DNA from: CBFDBF01 sp050287965
Lineage (GTDB): Bacteria > Pseudomonadota > Gammaproteobacteria > Chromatiales > Chromatiaceae
Assembly: GCA_050287965.1 (NCBI GenBank)
Contig: JBNKCX010000012.1
Coordinates: forward strand, 1 to 64,000
DNA: 64,000 nucleotides
Direction: 5' to 3'
Made by a program: the position numbers and the translations under genes. Of this stretch, positions 42,272-51,713 are shown piece by piece. Below the pieces are notes generated by a model, which saw only the letters and a list, made by a program, of their open reading frames with translations, was not told the origin of the DNA and did not search any database. Numbering within the stretch: the first letter of the stretch is position 1; each line of letters starts with the position of its first letter.

Positions 42272-45200
42272 CTAGGTTTCCGGTTCATAGGCGAGGTTCT
42301 GCCCCAACCACCGCTCCACCTCTCTTTGGTCCATGCCCTTGCGCCGCGCGTAGTCCTGCACCTGGTCGAGCCCGATACGGCCTATGGCGAAATAATGCGC
42401 CCCCGGGTAGGCGAAATAGAGTCCGCTTACGGAAGCGGTCGGGACCATGGCCTTGCTGTCGGTAAGCCAGATACCGATGTTTTGTTCCACCGCGAGAAGA
42501 TCCCACAGCAGATCTTTTTCGGTGTGGTCCGGAGTGGCGGGATACCCCAGGGCGGGGCGGATGCCGGTGTACTGTTCCGCGATCAGCTGGTCGTTGGTCA
42601 AGGCCTCGTCCGGGGCATAGCCCCAGTACTCCCTGCGCACCCGCTGGTGCAGCCATTCCGCCAGGGCCTCTGCCAGCCGATCGGCCAGGGCCTTCAGCAT
42701 AATGGCGTGGTAGTCGTCATGGTCGGCCTCGAACTCCCGTAGTTTCTCCTCGATACCGAGACCGGCAGTGCAGGCAAATCCGCCGATAAAGTCGATCTTG
42801 CCGCTCGCCTTGGGGGCGATGAAATCGGCCAGGCAGTCATTGACTGCGCCCTCCGGTTGCCGGCCCTGTTTACGCAGGGTGTGCAGAACGGACAGGGTTT
42901 CGGAGCGGGATACGTCCGCATAGACCTCGATATCATCTCCCACGGCGTTGGCCGGGAAGAGACCCAACACCGCTTTCGCCCGCAGCCAGCCTTCCGCGAC
43001 GATGCGCTGGAGCATCACCCGGGCGTCGGCAAAGAGCCGGGTCGCCTCCTCGCCCATTTCAGGGTCTTGCAGGATCCGGGGGTAGCGTCCTTTGAGCTGC
43101 CAGGTGTGGAAGAAAAAAGTCCAGTCGATATAACCGGTCAGTTCGGAAATGGGGATATCCTCCAGCACCGTGACGCCGGGCTTGGCCGGGACCGTCGGGG
43201 AGTAGACGGACCAGTCGATGACCGCCGGATTCTGCCGTGCCTCCGCGATAGGAATCAGGTTGCGTGCCTCATTCTTCGCCGCCCGGCGTTCCCGTACCGC
43301 CTGGTACTCGGCCCGCAGGGTGTGCATGAACCGATCACGCTGTTCCATCGACAGCAGGCTGGCGGCCACGCCCACGGCTCGGGAGGCATCCGGTACATAG
43401 ACCGACGGATGGTCATAGACCGGTTCGATCTTCACCGCGGTATGGGCCTTGGAGGTAGTGGCACCGCCGATCAACAGCGGCTGTTTCATACCGAGCCGCT
43501 GCATCTCTTTCGCCACATGCACCATCTCGTCCAGGGACGGGGTGATAAGGCCGGAGAGGCCGATGATGTCCGCCTGTTCTTCCCGTGCCCGCTTCAGGAT
43601 CTCATCCGCCGGCTGCATCACTCCGGCATCGATGACTTCGTAGTTGTTGCACTGCAAAACCACGGCGACGATGTTTTTGCCGATGTCGTGCACGTCCCCC
43701 TTCACGGTGGCGAGCAGGATCCTGCCCTGGGACTGGGCGCCACACGCCGCCTTTTCCTCTTCCATAAAGGGTTCAAGGTAGGCCACAGCCTTTTTCATCA
43801 CCCGGGCCGATTTCACCACCTGGGGCAGGAACATCTTGCCGGCGCCGAACAGATCACCCACGGTGTTCATGCCTTCCATCAAGGGTCCTTCAATCACCTC
43901 CAGGGTTCGGGAGGCCTGTTGTCGTGCCTCCTCGGTGTCCTGGTCGATGAATTCGGTGATGCCCTTTACCAGGGCATGTTCAAGCCGCTTGCTGACCGGC
44001 CAGGAGCGCCACTCCAGATCTTCTTTCTTCTCGGCGGCACCGCCGTCACCCTTGTATTTGGGTGCCAGGTCGATAAGCCTTTCGGTGGCGCCGGGGTCGC
44101 GATTGAGCACTACATCCTCCACCGCCATACGCAGCTCCTGCGGGATCTCGTCGTACACTGCCAGCTGTCCGGCGTTGACGATGCCCATATCCAGCCCCGC
44201 CTGGATGGCGTGATAAAGGAATACGGCGTGGATTGCCTCCCGTACCGGGTTGTTACCGCGGAAACCGAAGGAGATGTTGGATATACCCCCGGATACCAGC
44301 GCGCCGGGAAGGTTCTGTTTGATCCAGCGCACGGACCCGATGAAATCCACGCCGTAGTTGGCATGTTCTTCGATGCCGGTGCCCACGGTAAGGACGTTGG
44401 GGTCGAAGATGATGTCCTCGGCGGGGAATCCCACCTGCCCGGTAAGTATCCGGTAGGCACGGGCGCAGATCTCGATGCGCCGTTCCAGATTATCCGCCTG
44501 GCCCTGTTCGTCGAAGGCCATGACGATAACGGCGGCGCCGTAGCGACGGCAGAGCCGGGCGCGTTCGATGAAGATCGCCTCACCCTCCTTGAGGGAGATG
44601 GAGTTGACGATGGTTTTACCCTGCACGCACTTCAGGCCGGTCTCCAGAATTTCCCACTTGGAAGAGTCGATCATGAAGGGGACCCGGGCGATCTCCGGTT
44701 CGGAGGCGCAGAGATTGAGAAAGCGGCGCATGGCGGCCACCCCGTCCAGCATCCCTTCGTCCATGTTTACATCGACGATCTGGGCGCCGTTTTCCACCTG
44801 GGTACGGCAGATCCCCAGGGCTTCGTCGTATCTGTCTTCGAGAATCAGTCGCTTGAACTTCGCGGAACCGGCCACGTTCGCCCTCTCCCCTATGTTAACG
44901 AACAGGGAGTTCTCTTCTATGTTGAAAGGCTCCTGTCCGGAAAGGCGGCAGGCGGGGGCGGGTTTCGGAACGCGGTGGGGAGCCTTGCCGGCAACCCTTT
45001 TCGCAATGGCGGCTATGTGCAGCGGTGTGGAGCCGCAGCAGCCCCCTACGATGTTTATCAGTCCCGCGTCGGCCCACTCTCCGATGTAGTCGGCCATGTG
45101 GGCGGCATCAAGATCGTACTCGCCAAACTCGTTGGGCAGGCCGGCGTTGGGGTGGGCGGATACGCGACAATCCGCCAACTCTGCAAGTTCTTCAATGTGT

Positions 45201-45967
45201 TGACGCAGCTTGTCCGGGCCGAAACCGCAGTTCAGGCCGATGGAGAGGGGCTCGGCGTGGCGCAGGCTGTTGTAGAAGGCTTCCACGGTCTGGCCGGAGA
45301 TCTCGATACGGCCGGAACGGCCTACCGTACCGGAAATCATAATCGGCAGGCGGCGCCCTAGTTTTTCGAACAGTCCGGTGAGCGCGAAAATGGCAGCTTT
45401 GGCGTTCAGGGAATCGAATATGGTCTCCACCAGAAGGATATGGACGCCACCCTCGATCAACCCGGCGGCGGCTTCGGTGTAATCAGTCACCAGTTCGTCA
45501 AAGGTGATGGCTCGCGCACCGGGGTCATTGACATCCACGGAGGTGGAGGCGGATTTCTGATTGGGTCCCAGGACGCCGGCCACGAACCGAGGTTTATCCG
45601 GTGTAGTGTATTTCTCCGCGGCCTCTCTGGCGACACGGGCGGCCGCCACGTTGATCTCACGGGCGTGGGGAGAGAGCCGGTACTTGGCCAGATCGCCGGC
45701 GGTGGCGTTGAAACTGTTGGTTTCGATGATATCGGCACCGGCCTCAAGATATTGTTCGTGGATGTCCCGGATGATCTCCGGCCGGGTCAGCACCAGGAGA
45801 TCATTCATCCCTTTGAGGTTGACCGGCCAATGGGCGAAGCGCTCACCCCGGTAGTCCGTCTCATCAAGGCCGTGGCGCTGGATCATGGTACCCATGGCGC
45901 CGTCCAGGATCAGGATGCGCTGTTCGAGCAGGGTCTGCAGTTCTGCGGTGCGGTCTCGGTTCGTCAT
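42272..45967 (-). CDS. metH: Cobalamin-dependent methionine synthase
   Basis: This 1231-residue, four-module enzyme starts with a homocysteine-binding barrel (1-330, zinc cysteines in GLNCGFGP and GGCCGSTP). The methyltetrahydrofolate barrel (about 350-620, NIGERANVAGSAKF) follows. Next is the B12 domain (about 650-890) with the cobalt-ligand His760 in VKGDVHDIGKNI. Last is the AdoMet-binding reactivation domain (about 910-1231, RPALGYPATPDHTEK). It methylates homocysteine to methionine. All modules are intact. No B12 riboswitch was recognised in the 5' spacer, which instead holds an inverted-repeat element. Confidence 0.97.
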   Translation of the reverse strand: MTNRDRTAELQTLLEQRILILDGAMGTMIQRHGLDETDYRGERFAHWPVNLKGMNDLLVLTRPEIIRDIHEQYLEAGADIIETNSFNATAGDLAKYRLSPHAREINVAAARVAREAAEKYTTPDKPRFVAGVLGPNQKSASTSVDVNDPGARAITFDELVTDYTEAAAGLIEGGVHILLVETIFDSLNAKAAIFALTGLFEKLGRRLPIMISGTVGRSGRIEISGQTVEAFYNSLRHAEPLSIGLNCGFGPDKLRQHIEELAELADCRVSAHPNAGLPNEFGEYDLDAAHMADYIGEWADAGLINIVGGCCGSTPLHIAAIAKRVAGKAPHRVPKPAPACRLSGQEPFNIEENSLFVNIGERANVAGSAKFKRLILEDRYDEALGICRTQVENGAQIVDVNMDEGMLDGVAAMRRFLNLCASEPEIARVPFMIDSSKWEILETGLKCVQGKTIVNSISLKEGEAIFIERARLCRRYGAAVIVMAFDEQGQADNLERRIEICARAYRILTGQVGFPAEDIIFDPNVLTVGTGIEEHANYGVDFIGSVRWIKQNLPGALVSGGISNISFGFRGNNPVREAIHAVFLYHAIQAGLDMGIVNAGQLAVYDEIPQELRMAVEDVVLNRDPGATERLIDLAPKYKGDGGAAEKKEDLEWRSWPVSKRLEHALVKGITEFIDQDTEEARQQASRTLEVIEGPLMEGMNTVGDLFGAGKMFLPQVVKSARVMKKAVAYLEPFMEEEKAACGAQSQGRILLATVKGDVHDIGKNIVAVVLQCNNYEVIDAGVMQPADEILKRAREEQADIIGLSGLITPSLDEMVHVAKEMQRLGMKQPLLIGGATTSKAHTAVKIEPVYDHPSVYVPDASRAVGVAASLLSMEQRDRFMHTLRAEYQAVRERRAAKNEARNLIPIAEARQNPAVIDWSVYSPTVPAKPGVTVLEDIPISELTGYIDWTFFFHTWQLKGRYPRILQDPEMGEEATRLFADARVMLQRIVAEGWLRAKAVLGLFPANAVGDDIEVYADVSRSETLSVLHTLRKQGRQPEGAVNDCLADFIAPKASGKIDFIGGFACTAGLGIEEKLREFEADHDDYHAIMLKALADRLAEALAEWLHQRVRREYWGYAPDEALTNDQLIAEQYTGIRPALGYPATPDHTEKDLLWDLLAVEQNIGIWLTDSKAMVPTASVSGLYFAYPGAHYFAIGRIGLDQVQDYARRKGMDQREVERWLGQNLAYEPET

Positions 45968-46047
45968 GGGATGGGGCGCTGGTTTAAAAAAGAGGCCAAT
46001 TATAGATGGTTTGCGGCTTTTCTGCTTGTTTGGCCGTGCATTAGACG

Positions 46048-46184
46048 GCCACAGAGACGCAGAGGATTAATCATATAAATTGCGGTATTGCCGTAAACAA
46101 GGCGAACGAATTGCAAAAGTCCGATTAACAGAACCTACTATAAAATACTATTGATAAACTTTGTGATCTCTGTGTCTCCGTGGC
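46048..46184. repeat. MITE-like inverted-repeat element between metH and the sirtuin gene
   Basis: Terminal arms gccacagagacgcagag (46048-46064) and ctctgtgtctccgtggc (46168-46184) are inverted with 15 of 17 matching. They enclose about 100 bp of AT-rich DNA. The flanks 'ggattaatcatataaat' inside the left arm and 'attaatcaaatgaaat' outside the right arm are also alike. No transposase lies nearby. Confidence 0.6.
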
Positions 46185-46211
46185 ATTAATCAAATGAAAT
46201 AATCTCCGGCT

Positions 46212-46940
46212 ATGGAAATGAACAGTGAAATCGAGCAGGTGCGACAGTGGCTCCGGGGGGCGGAATCGGTTGTGGTGCTGACCGGTGCCGGTATATCCGC
46301 CGAGAGCGGTGTTCCCACCTTTCGCGGTGAAGGGGGGCTGTGGCGCCGGTTTAGGGCGGAGGATCTGGCGACGCCGGAGGCATTCGGCCGGGATCCGAAA
46401 CTGGTCTGGGAGTGGTACGACTGGCGGCGCAGTGTTGTGGCGGAGGTTCGTCCGAATCCCGGCCACTACGCCCTGGCCAGGCTGCAGGAGGGGCGGGTTG
46501 GGTTCAGCCTTATTACCCAGAACGTGGACGGTCTGCACGACCTCGCGGGGTCAATAGGTCCGCTGAAGCTCCACGGCGATATCTGGGAAGTGCGCTGCAC
46601 CCGCTGTAGCTTTAAGGGGGTAAACCGGGAAGTCCCCTTGCCGGAGATACCGCCCCGTTGCGGATGCGGTGCCCTGTTGCGGCCCGATATCGTCTGGTTC
46701 GGTGAGTCACTGCCGGCCGGGGTGATCGAGGCGGCGTGGAACCTTTCCGAGCAGGCGGATCTGTTCCTGGTGGTGGGTACTTCCGCTCTGGTGCAGCCGG
46801 CGGCCAGTCTGCCGCTGGCCGCAAAGAGGTGCGGCGCCCGTTTGGTGGAGATTAATCCGGATCGCACCCCCATTACTCCGCAGGCGGATATTCACCTCTC
46901 CGGCCCGGCGGGGGAGATCCTGCCGCTGCTGTTACGCTAA
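46212..46940 (+). CDS. cobB: Sirtuin NAD-dependent protein deacylase
   Basis: This 242-residue protein has the NAD-binding LTGAGISAESGVPTFRG and ITQNVDGLHDLAG. The catalytic His is in LKLHGDIWEVRC. Zinc-ligand cysteines are CTRC and CGCG, and WFGESLP and VVGTSALVQPAA follow. It removes acetyl or other acyl groups from lysines, consuming NAD. The start could be the ATG at 46212 or at 46218. Confidence 0.95.
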   Translation: MEMNSEIEQVRQWLRGAESVVVLTGAGISAESGVPTFRGEGGLWRRFRAEDLATPEAFGRDPKLVWEWYDWRRSVVAEVRPNPGHYALARLQEGRVGFSLITQNVDGLHDLAGSIGPLKLHGDIWEVRCTRCSFKGVNREVPLPEIPPRCGCGALLRPDIVWFGESLPAGVIEAAWNLSEQADLFLVVGTSALVQPAASLPLAAKRCGARLVEINPDRTPITPQADIHLSGPAGEILPLLLR

Positions 46941-47022
46941 ATACAGGTAGGGGCGGGCCCGCCCAACAAATTTCCGCAGACGTGATCCCGTGCACCGTTC
47001 TGGAACAATTAACCAGGACGTG

Positions 47023-47063
47023 ATTGACAATCGTCAATGATTTAGAGTTAGATTAAGTCTAAT
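47023..47063 (+). promoter_or_regulatory. CRP/FNR-type palindrome and promoter of the diheme peroxidase gene
   Basis: The palindrome attgac-aatc-gtcaat (47023-47038) fits the TTG-N8-CAA pattern of CRP/FNR-family sites. A TCTAAT hexamer at 47058-47063 would place the palindrome centre about 40 bases before transcription start, the class II activator position. The same palindrome recurs at 63947-63970. Confidence 0.6.
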
Positions 47064-47160
47064 AATTTCCCCACGCGAGTTACCGGATTGCGCTCGGTAA
47101 TTCGTCCCCCCTATCAACATAAGCCATCGCGTTTTCTTAACGTTAAGGAGGATAGTTGTA

Positions 47161-48147
47161 ATGAAAAAGTTGCTTTCAATAGCTGTAGCCACGGCCTTAG
47201 GCATTGCAGCCGCCGGCGTATCCGCGAAAGAACCCATTCAGCCGATTGAGCCGGCAACAGGCGTCAACGCGGCCATGGCCGAACTGGGTAAGAAACTCTA
47301 TTTCGATCCGCGACTTTCCAAATCCGGTTTTATCTCCTGTAACTCCTGTCATAACCTGAGCATGGGCGGTACCGATAACCTCAAGACCTCCATCGGCGAT
47401 CATTGGCAGCAGGGTCCTATCAACGCGCCGACGGTTCTGAATTCCAGCATGAATCTGGCCCAGTTCTGGGATGGCCGGGCCGAGGACCTGAAGGCTCAGG
47501 CGGGCGGCCCTATCGCCAATCCGGGTGAGATGGCGTTCAGCCATGAATTGGCCGTGAATGTCCTGGAGTCGATTCCGGCCTATGTGGCGGAGTTCAAGCA
47601 GGTGTTCGGGAAAGAGGGGATTGATATTGACGAGATCACCGACGCCATCGCAGAGTTCGAAAAGACCCTGGTTACTCCCAACTCACGATTCGACCAATGG
47701 CTGAAAGGGGACGAAAAGGCATTATCCGCCGACGAAATGGCTGGTTACGCGCTGTTCAAGGACAGCGGTTGCACCAGTTGTCACAACGGCCCGGCCGTGG
47801 GTGGTAACTCCTTCCAGAAAATGGGGGTGGTGGAACCCTATCAGGCAAAAAGTCCTGCGGAGGGAAGGGTGGCTGTAACCGGCAAGGATGCGGATCGCTT
47901 CAAGTTCAAGGTGCCGACTTTGCGTAACGTGGAGATGACCTATCCCTATTTCCACGATGGTGAGGCCGAGACCCTGACCGAGGCGGTGGATGTCATGGGG
48001 CGTTTGCAGCTCGGCAAGAAGTTTAACGAAAAAGAGAATGCGCAGGTTGTCGCTTTTCTTAAGACCCTGACCGGTGATCAGCCGTCATTCTCGTTGCCGG
48101 TTCTTCCGCCTTCGACGGATAAGACACCGCAACCTAAACCGTTCTAG
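47161..48147 (+). CDS. ccp: Diheme cytochrome c peroxidase
   Basis: This 328-residue periplasmic protein has a signal peptide (about 1-22) and two heme-binding motifs, CNSCH (Cys60-His64) and CTSCH (Cys204-His208). The usual blocks GKKLYFDPRLSKSGFISC, APTVLNSSM and FWDGRAEDLKAQA are present. It reduces hydrogen peroxide with electrons from c-type cytochrome. AAGGAGG precedes the start. The upstream CRP/FNR-type site suggests induction at low oxygen or with nitrogen oxides, as known for this enzyme in other bacteria. A strong terminator follows. Confidence 0.96.
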   Translation: MKKLLSIAVATALGIAAAGVSAKEPIQPIEPATGVNAAMAELGKKLYFDPRLSKSGFISCNSCHNLSMGGTDNLKTSIGDHWQQGPINAPTVLNSSMNLAQFWDGRAEDLKAQAGGPIANPGEMAFSHELAVNVLESIPAYVAEFKQVFGKEGIDIDEITDAIAEFEKTLVTPNSRFDQWLKGDEKALSADEMAGYALFKDSGCTSCHNGPAVGGNSFQKMGVVEPYQAKSPAEGRVAVTGKDADRFKFKVPTLRNVEMTYPYFHDGEAETLTEAVDVMGRLQLGKKFNEKENAQVVAFLKTLTGDQPSFSLPVLPPSTDKTPQPKPF

Positions 48148-48180
48148 CAACCCTCGGGCCGGCCGTATCCGGCCGGGAAT

Positions 48181-48221
48181 CGCGGTGCGTTCATTCTCCT
48201 GAACGCACCGCGTATTTTTTC
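48181..48221 (+). terminator. Rho-independent terminator of the peroxidase gene
   Basis: A perfect 13-bp stem cgcggtgcgttca/tgaacgcaccgcg (48181-48193 with 48200-48212) is followed by TATTTTTT. Confidence 0.93.
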
Positions 48222-48314
48222 AACGCCGGCATATAATGTCTGCGCCGGGGAGCCGTCTTTCGTGTGGTAGCGTCTTCCGTACACGCATAGATAGGGTTTT
48301 TATTGGAGGCAGGC

Positions 48315-48812
48315 ATGTCAAATACACAAGAGAATCTAAAAGAGGCCTTCGCCGGTGAGAGCCAGGCGAACCAAAAGTATCGGGCTTTTGCAAAGAAGGC
48401 GGAAAAAGAGGGGTTCCCGAATATCGCCCGCCTGTTCCTGACCACGGCCGAGGCGGAACGCATCCATGCTGAGGGACATCTCGGCGCATTGGAGGCCGTT
48501 GGGTCAACCGCCGAGAATCTTCAGGCGGCCATCGACGGCGAAACCGAGGAGTACACCCGGATGTATCCCTCGATGCTGGAGCAGGCGGAGGAAGAGGGGC
48601 ACAAGGCAAAACGCATGTTTTACTATGCGGTCAAGACCGAGGAAGTCCACGCAGCCCTTTATAAACTGGCCCTGGAGGTGGTGCGACGCGGAGAGGATCT
48701 GGCCGAGACGGAGTTTTATCTCTGTCCCATCTGCGGTCACATCGAGTTGGGAACCCCCCCAGAGATCTGCCCGGTGTGCCAGGCGAAGGGCGCGAGCTTC
48801 GTTCAGATCTGA
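48315..48812 (+). CDS. rbr: Rubrerythrin
   Basis: The 165-residue product starts at the ATG at 48315, preceded by TTGGAGG. A four-helix diiron domain (1-135) has Glu/His ligands in EAFAGESQANQKY, AEAERIHAEGH, DGETEEYTRMY and KTEEVHAALY. The C-terminal rubredoxin-like knuckle has CPICGH and CPVCQAKG. It reduces peroxide in the cytoplasm of anaerobes and microaerophiles. It is followed by a ferritin-like gene, suggesting a small iron/peroxide locus. Confidence 0.95.
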   Translation: MSNTQENLKEAFAGESQANQKYRAFAKKAEKEGFPNIARLFLTTAEAERIHAEGHLGALEAVGSTAENLQAAIDGETEEYTRMYPSMLEQAEEEGHKAKRMFYYAVKTEEVHAALYKLALEVVRRGEDLAETEFYLCPICGHIELGTPPEICPVCQAKGASFVQI

Positions 48813-48876
48813 CAAAATCGGGATCAATTGGGCTAGGCTTACGGTGTTGAAACCAATAATGAAGGAGCCCGTGGTT

Positions 48877-49296
48877 ATGCCGATAACTAAACAGGAGCTT
48901 ATTAAAGAGCTTAATAAGGATCTGGAGTGGGAGTACGCGGCCGCCGTGCAATACACTCAGCACGCGGCGGTTATCTCCGGTGCCCAATATGAATCGATCC
49001 AGAAAGAGCTGCTCATTCATGCTCAGGAGGAGATGCAGCACGCCGTAATGTTATCCGAGCAGATCGATTTTCTCGGCGGGGTGCCCAGTATCGACGTGGA
49101 GCGGCGCGAAATCTCCAGCGACGCCGTGGAGATGCTTAAGCAGGATCTGTGGGGAGAGGATAACGCCATAGAACGTTACAAGGAACGCATCGCCCAGGCG
49201 GAGTCCCTCCGTGAGTACGGACTGCGTCGCATATTGGAGGATATCCTGATCCAGGAGGAGGAGCACAAGCGGGATCTGCTAAACGCGCTCGATTGA
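48877..49296 (+). CDS. Ferritin-like diiron protein (bacterioferritin type)
   Basis: The 139-residue product starts at the ATG at 48877 with AAGGAG nine bases upstream. It is an all-helical protein with two Glu/His metal motifs, LEWEYAAAVQYTQHA and EEMQHAVML, then EDNAIERYKERI and DILIQEEEHKRDLL. The pattern is that of bacterioferritin/ferritin-like diiron proteins, but the chain is shorter than true bacterioferritin (about 158). It may store iron or act in peroxide defence. Confidence 0.85.
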   Translation: MPITKQELIKELNKDLEWEYAAAVQYTQHAAVISGAQYESIQKELLIHAQEEMQHAVMLSEQIDFLGGVPSIDVERREISSDAVEMLKQDLWGEDNAIERYKERIAQAESLREYGLRRILEDILIQEEEHKRDLLNALD

Positions 49297-49315
49297 GGGA
49301 TGGCGAAGCTGCAGG

Positions 49316-49870
49316 TCAGGTTGGATCGGGACAGGATGCCGTCCTGCGTACGTATTCATACATCACAATCGACGCCGCGACGCTGACATTAAGGCTTTCT
49401 ATCTGTCCGAACTGGGGAATGGAAAGAGGACGTATTCCTTCATAGGCGCCGGGGTCGAAGCTGATGCCCATCTCTTCATGGCCAAAAATAAAGGCGCTTT
49501 TCCCGGGGAGTTCCGCCGTCATAAGCGATTCGCCACTGTTCGCCTCCAGGGTGAAGAGCGAGTAGCCGCGTTGTCTCAGATCACTGTAGCAGTCGGTAAA
49601 ATCATCGAAAAAACGGGCGGGGATATTCTTGAAGCCGCCCTTGGACGGTGCCGGGTCGAAGGGGCCGATGCCTATCAGATGCACCTCCCGGGCGCCGAAG
49701 ATCTCGGCGCTGCGGAATATCTTGGGGACGTTGAAACAGGCCTTGAGATGATCCAGGACAATGATGAAATCGTGCACGCCGGGACAGGCCAAAAGATTAT
49801 GGCGGCGCTGCTTCTCATAGCGCTGTAACGCCTGTCTGCGATCTCTTCTTCTGCTGGATTTGCTTGGCAT
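49316..49870 (-). CDS. TrmH/SpoU-family RNA methyltransferase
   Basis: This 184-residue protein has a short basic N-terminus (SSRRRDRRQALQRYEKQRR). The SPOUT knot motifs are LDHLKACFNVPKIFRSAEIFG, FGHEEMGIS and LSIPQFGQIESLNVSVAASI, the last forming the AdoMet-binding trefoil. It probably methylates a ribose 2'-OH in tRNA or rRNA; the exact target cannot be told. It runs convergent with the ferritin-like gene. Confidence 0.88.
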   Translation of the reverse strand: MPSKSSRRRDRRQALQRYEKQRRHNLLACPGVHDFIIVLDHLKACFNVPKIFRSAEIFGAREVHLIGIGPFDPAPSKGGFKNIPARFFDDFTDCYSDLRQRGYSLFTLEANSGESLMTAELPGKSAFIFGHEEMGISFDPGAYEGIRPLSIPQFGQIESLNVSVAASIVMYEYVRRTASCPDPT

Positions 49871-50025
49871 AACGGCTGCAGATATGGCAATACTTCACAA
49901 AATAAGGGGCTGTAACACCATAGATAATTTGAGACAATCCATTACTCACGAGGCCGCCGATTCGGCCTTTTTTGTTAGAGGCGTTTTCGCGAGCTCCTCT
50001 TTCGACCGCCATGAAGGAGATCGAT

Positions 50026-50454
50026 ATGACGCAGGCAACCACCGGAAACACCATTAAGGTTCATTATACCGGCACCTTGGATGATGGTACCCAGTTTGAT
50101 TCTTCCGCAGGTCGCGAACCCCTTGAGCTGACCCTCGGAGAGGGCCAGGTTATTCCCGGTTTTGAAAAAGGGCTGGAAGGTATGGCGGTGGGTGAAAAGA
50201 AGACCGTACATATTCCGGTGGAAGAGGCCTACGGCAAGCACCATCCGGAACTGGTGCAGGAGGTTCCTCGGGATAGAATTCCCGAAGAGATCGAGTTGGA
50301 GGTGGGGGTGCAGTTGCAGGCCCAAGGTCCCAGCGGTGCGTTTGTCGTGGTGGTAACCGATCTGAACGATGATGTGGCGACCCTGGATGGGAATCATCCC
50401 CTCGCCGGTGAGGCGTTGAACTTTGAACTGGAGCTGGTGGAAATCGTTTCCTGA
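50026..50454 (+). CDS. FKBP-type peptidyl-prolyl isomerase, SlyD/FkpB-like
   Basis: The 142-residue product starts at the ATG at 50026 with AAGGAG six bases upstream. The FKBP core (KVHYTGTLDDGTQFDSS, GEGQVIPGFEKGLEGM) is interrupted by an insert-in-flap domain (HHPELVQEVPRDRIPEEIELEVG...). It resumes with HPLAGEALNFELELVEI, the SlyD/SlpA layout. It lacks the His-rich tail of SlyD. A cytoplasmic folding role is expected. Confidence 0.92.
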   Translation: MTQATTGNTIKVHYTGTLDDGTQFDSSAGREPLELTLGEGQVIPGFEKGLEGMAVGEKKTVHIPVEEAYGKHHPELVQEVPRDRIPEEIELEVGVQLQAQGPSGAFVVVVTDLNDDVATLDGNHPLAGEALNFELELVEIVS

Positions 50455-50479
50455 AATAGGTTTCTGATTCCCGGTCCCG

Positions 50480-51634
50480 ATGCGCCTTCCCGATTATAAA
50501 GGCGGCAGTATCGTAAATCTCATGGCCTCCATTGAGGCGGGTATGGGCGGAAGTCCTGACGGGTACCCGCCTCTGGCCACCCTGCCCCCGAATATCCTGA
50601 GCGACGGGGAAAAAGTGGTCCTGTTGGCCATCGATGGTCTGGGTTACGATTATCTCTGCACTAAAGGCGGGGCACTGAGGGAGTATCTCATCGGTGCGGC
50701 GACCTCGGTCTGTCCTGCGACCACCGCAAGTGCCATAACCACCTTTCTTACAGCGTCCGCGCCCCAACAACACGGTCTCACCGGTTGGTTCAGCTGGTTC
50801 CGGGAGATTGGAAGCGTGTTGGCGATACTGCCGTTCCGTTCCCGTTTCGGAGGCGATCCGTTGAGCGGGGTCGGTTTTACTCCCGCCACACTCTGCGGTG
50901 TCGCGCCCTTGTTTGATCGTATCCCGGTGAATTCACACGTGGCGGTTCCGGACTGGATCGCCGATTCCGCCTTCAATACCGCCTTTCAGGACGGAGCCAG
51001 AATCTGGCCTTATAAGGGGATGGATGGGCTGTTCGCATCCATCCAGGAGGCGATAAAGGTCAGGGAGGCCCGTTCCCTGACTTACGCATATTGGCCGGAT
51101 CTGGACACGTTGGCGCATAACCATGGGGTGGAGAGCGAAGAGGTTTCCCGGCATTTTGAGCAATTCGACGCCGCTTTTGCCCGTTTTGTGAAGCAGCTGC
51201 AGGGAAGCGGCGTGCGCCTGATCGTAACCGCCGATCACGGGTTTATTGATTCGCCGCCGGAACGGACCGTCCTTCTCAGCGATCACCCGGAGCTCGCGGA
51301 TTGCCTGATGCTCCCCCTGTGTGGCGAGCAGCGGTTTGCGTACTGTTATGTTCACCCCGGCAGGGCTGAGCATTTTAAGGAATACGTGGGGAACGAGCTC
51401 GCCGAGGTCGCGGATCTATTCCCCAGTTCGGAGCTGATAAAGAACGGCTGGTTCGGCTTCGGTGAGGCGCATCCGGAACTGAAAAACCGGGTGGGACACT
51501 ATACCCTGGTGATGAAGGACAACTATAAGATCAAGGAGTGGGTGCTGGGCGAAAAGCATTACCGGCACATCGGGGTTCATGGAGGCGTCAGTCGGGAGGA
51601 GATGATGGTGCCGGTGGTGTTGGTTAGTAGTTAG
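50480..51634 (+). CDS. Alkaline-phosphatase-superfamily phosphodiesterase/nucleotide pyrophosphatase
   Basis: This 384-residue protein belongs to the type I phosphodiesterase/nucleotide pyrophosphatase family. Metal ligands appear in LLAIDGLGYDYL, TYAYWPDLDTLAHNHG and LIVTADHGFID, and the nucleophile region in CPATTASAITTFLT. A late metal-site His is in HIGVHGGVSREEM. No signal peptide is seen. The substrate is unknown; it starts 25 bases after the FKBP gene, likely in the same operon. Confidence 0.88.
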   Translation: MRLPDYKGGSIVNLMASIEAGMGGSPDGYPPLATLPPNILSDGEKVVLLAIDGLGYDYLCTKGGALREYLIGAATSVCPATTASAITTFLTASAPQQHGLTGWFSWFREIGSVLAILPFRSRFGGDPLSGVGFTPATLCGVAPLFDRIPVNSHVAVPDWIADSAFNTAFQDGARIWPYKGMDGLFASIQEAIKVREARSLTYAYWPDLDTLAHNHGVESEEVSRHFEQFDAAFARFVKQLQGSGVRLIVTADHGFIDSPPERTVLLSDHPELADCLMLPLCGEQRFAYCYVHPGRAEHFKEYVGNELAEVADLFPSSELIKNGWFGFGEAHPELKNRVGHYTLVMKDNYKIKEWVLGEKHYRHIGVHGGVSREEMMVPVVLVSS

Positions 51635-51713
51635 AAGTATGAAGTTAGTAGTGAGTAATAGGCAGAAGGAAATTGGTAGTGTAGGGAGGTAAATGCGGGG
51701 TTATCCTCTTGTC

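Noticed and set aside
42857..45361. 834-codon open frame opposite metH
   Set aside because: Antisense to intact metH modules; no recognisable domain.
45968..46211. B12 or SAM riboswitch upstream of metH
   Set aside because: No conserved riboswitch core recognised; the region is explained by an inverted-repeat element.
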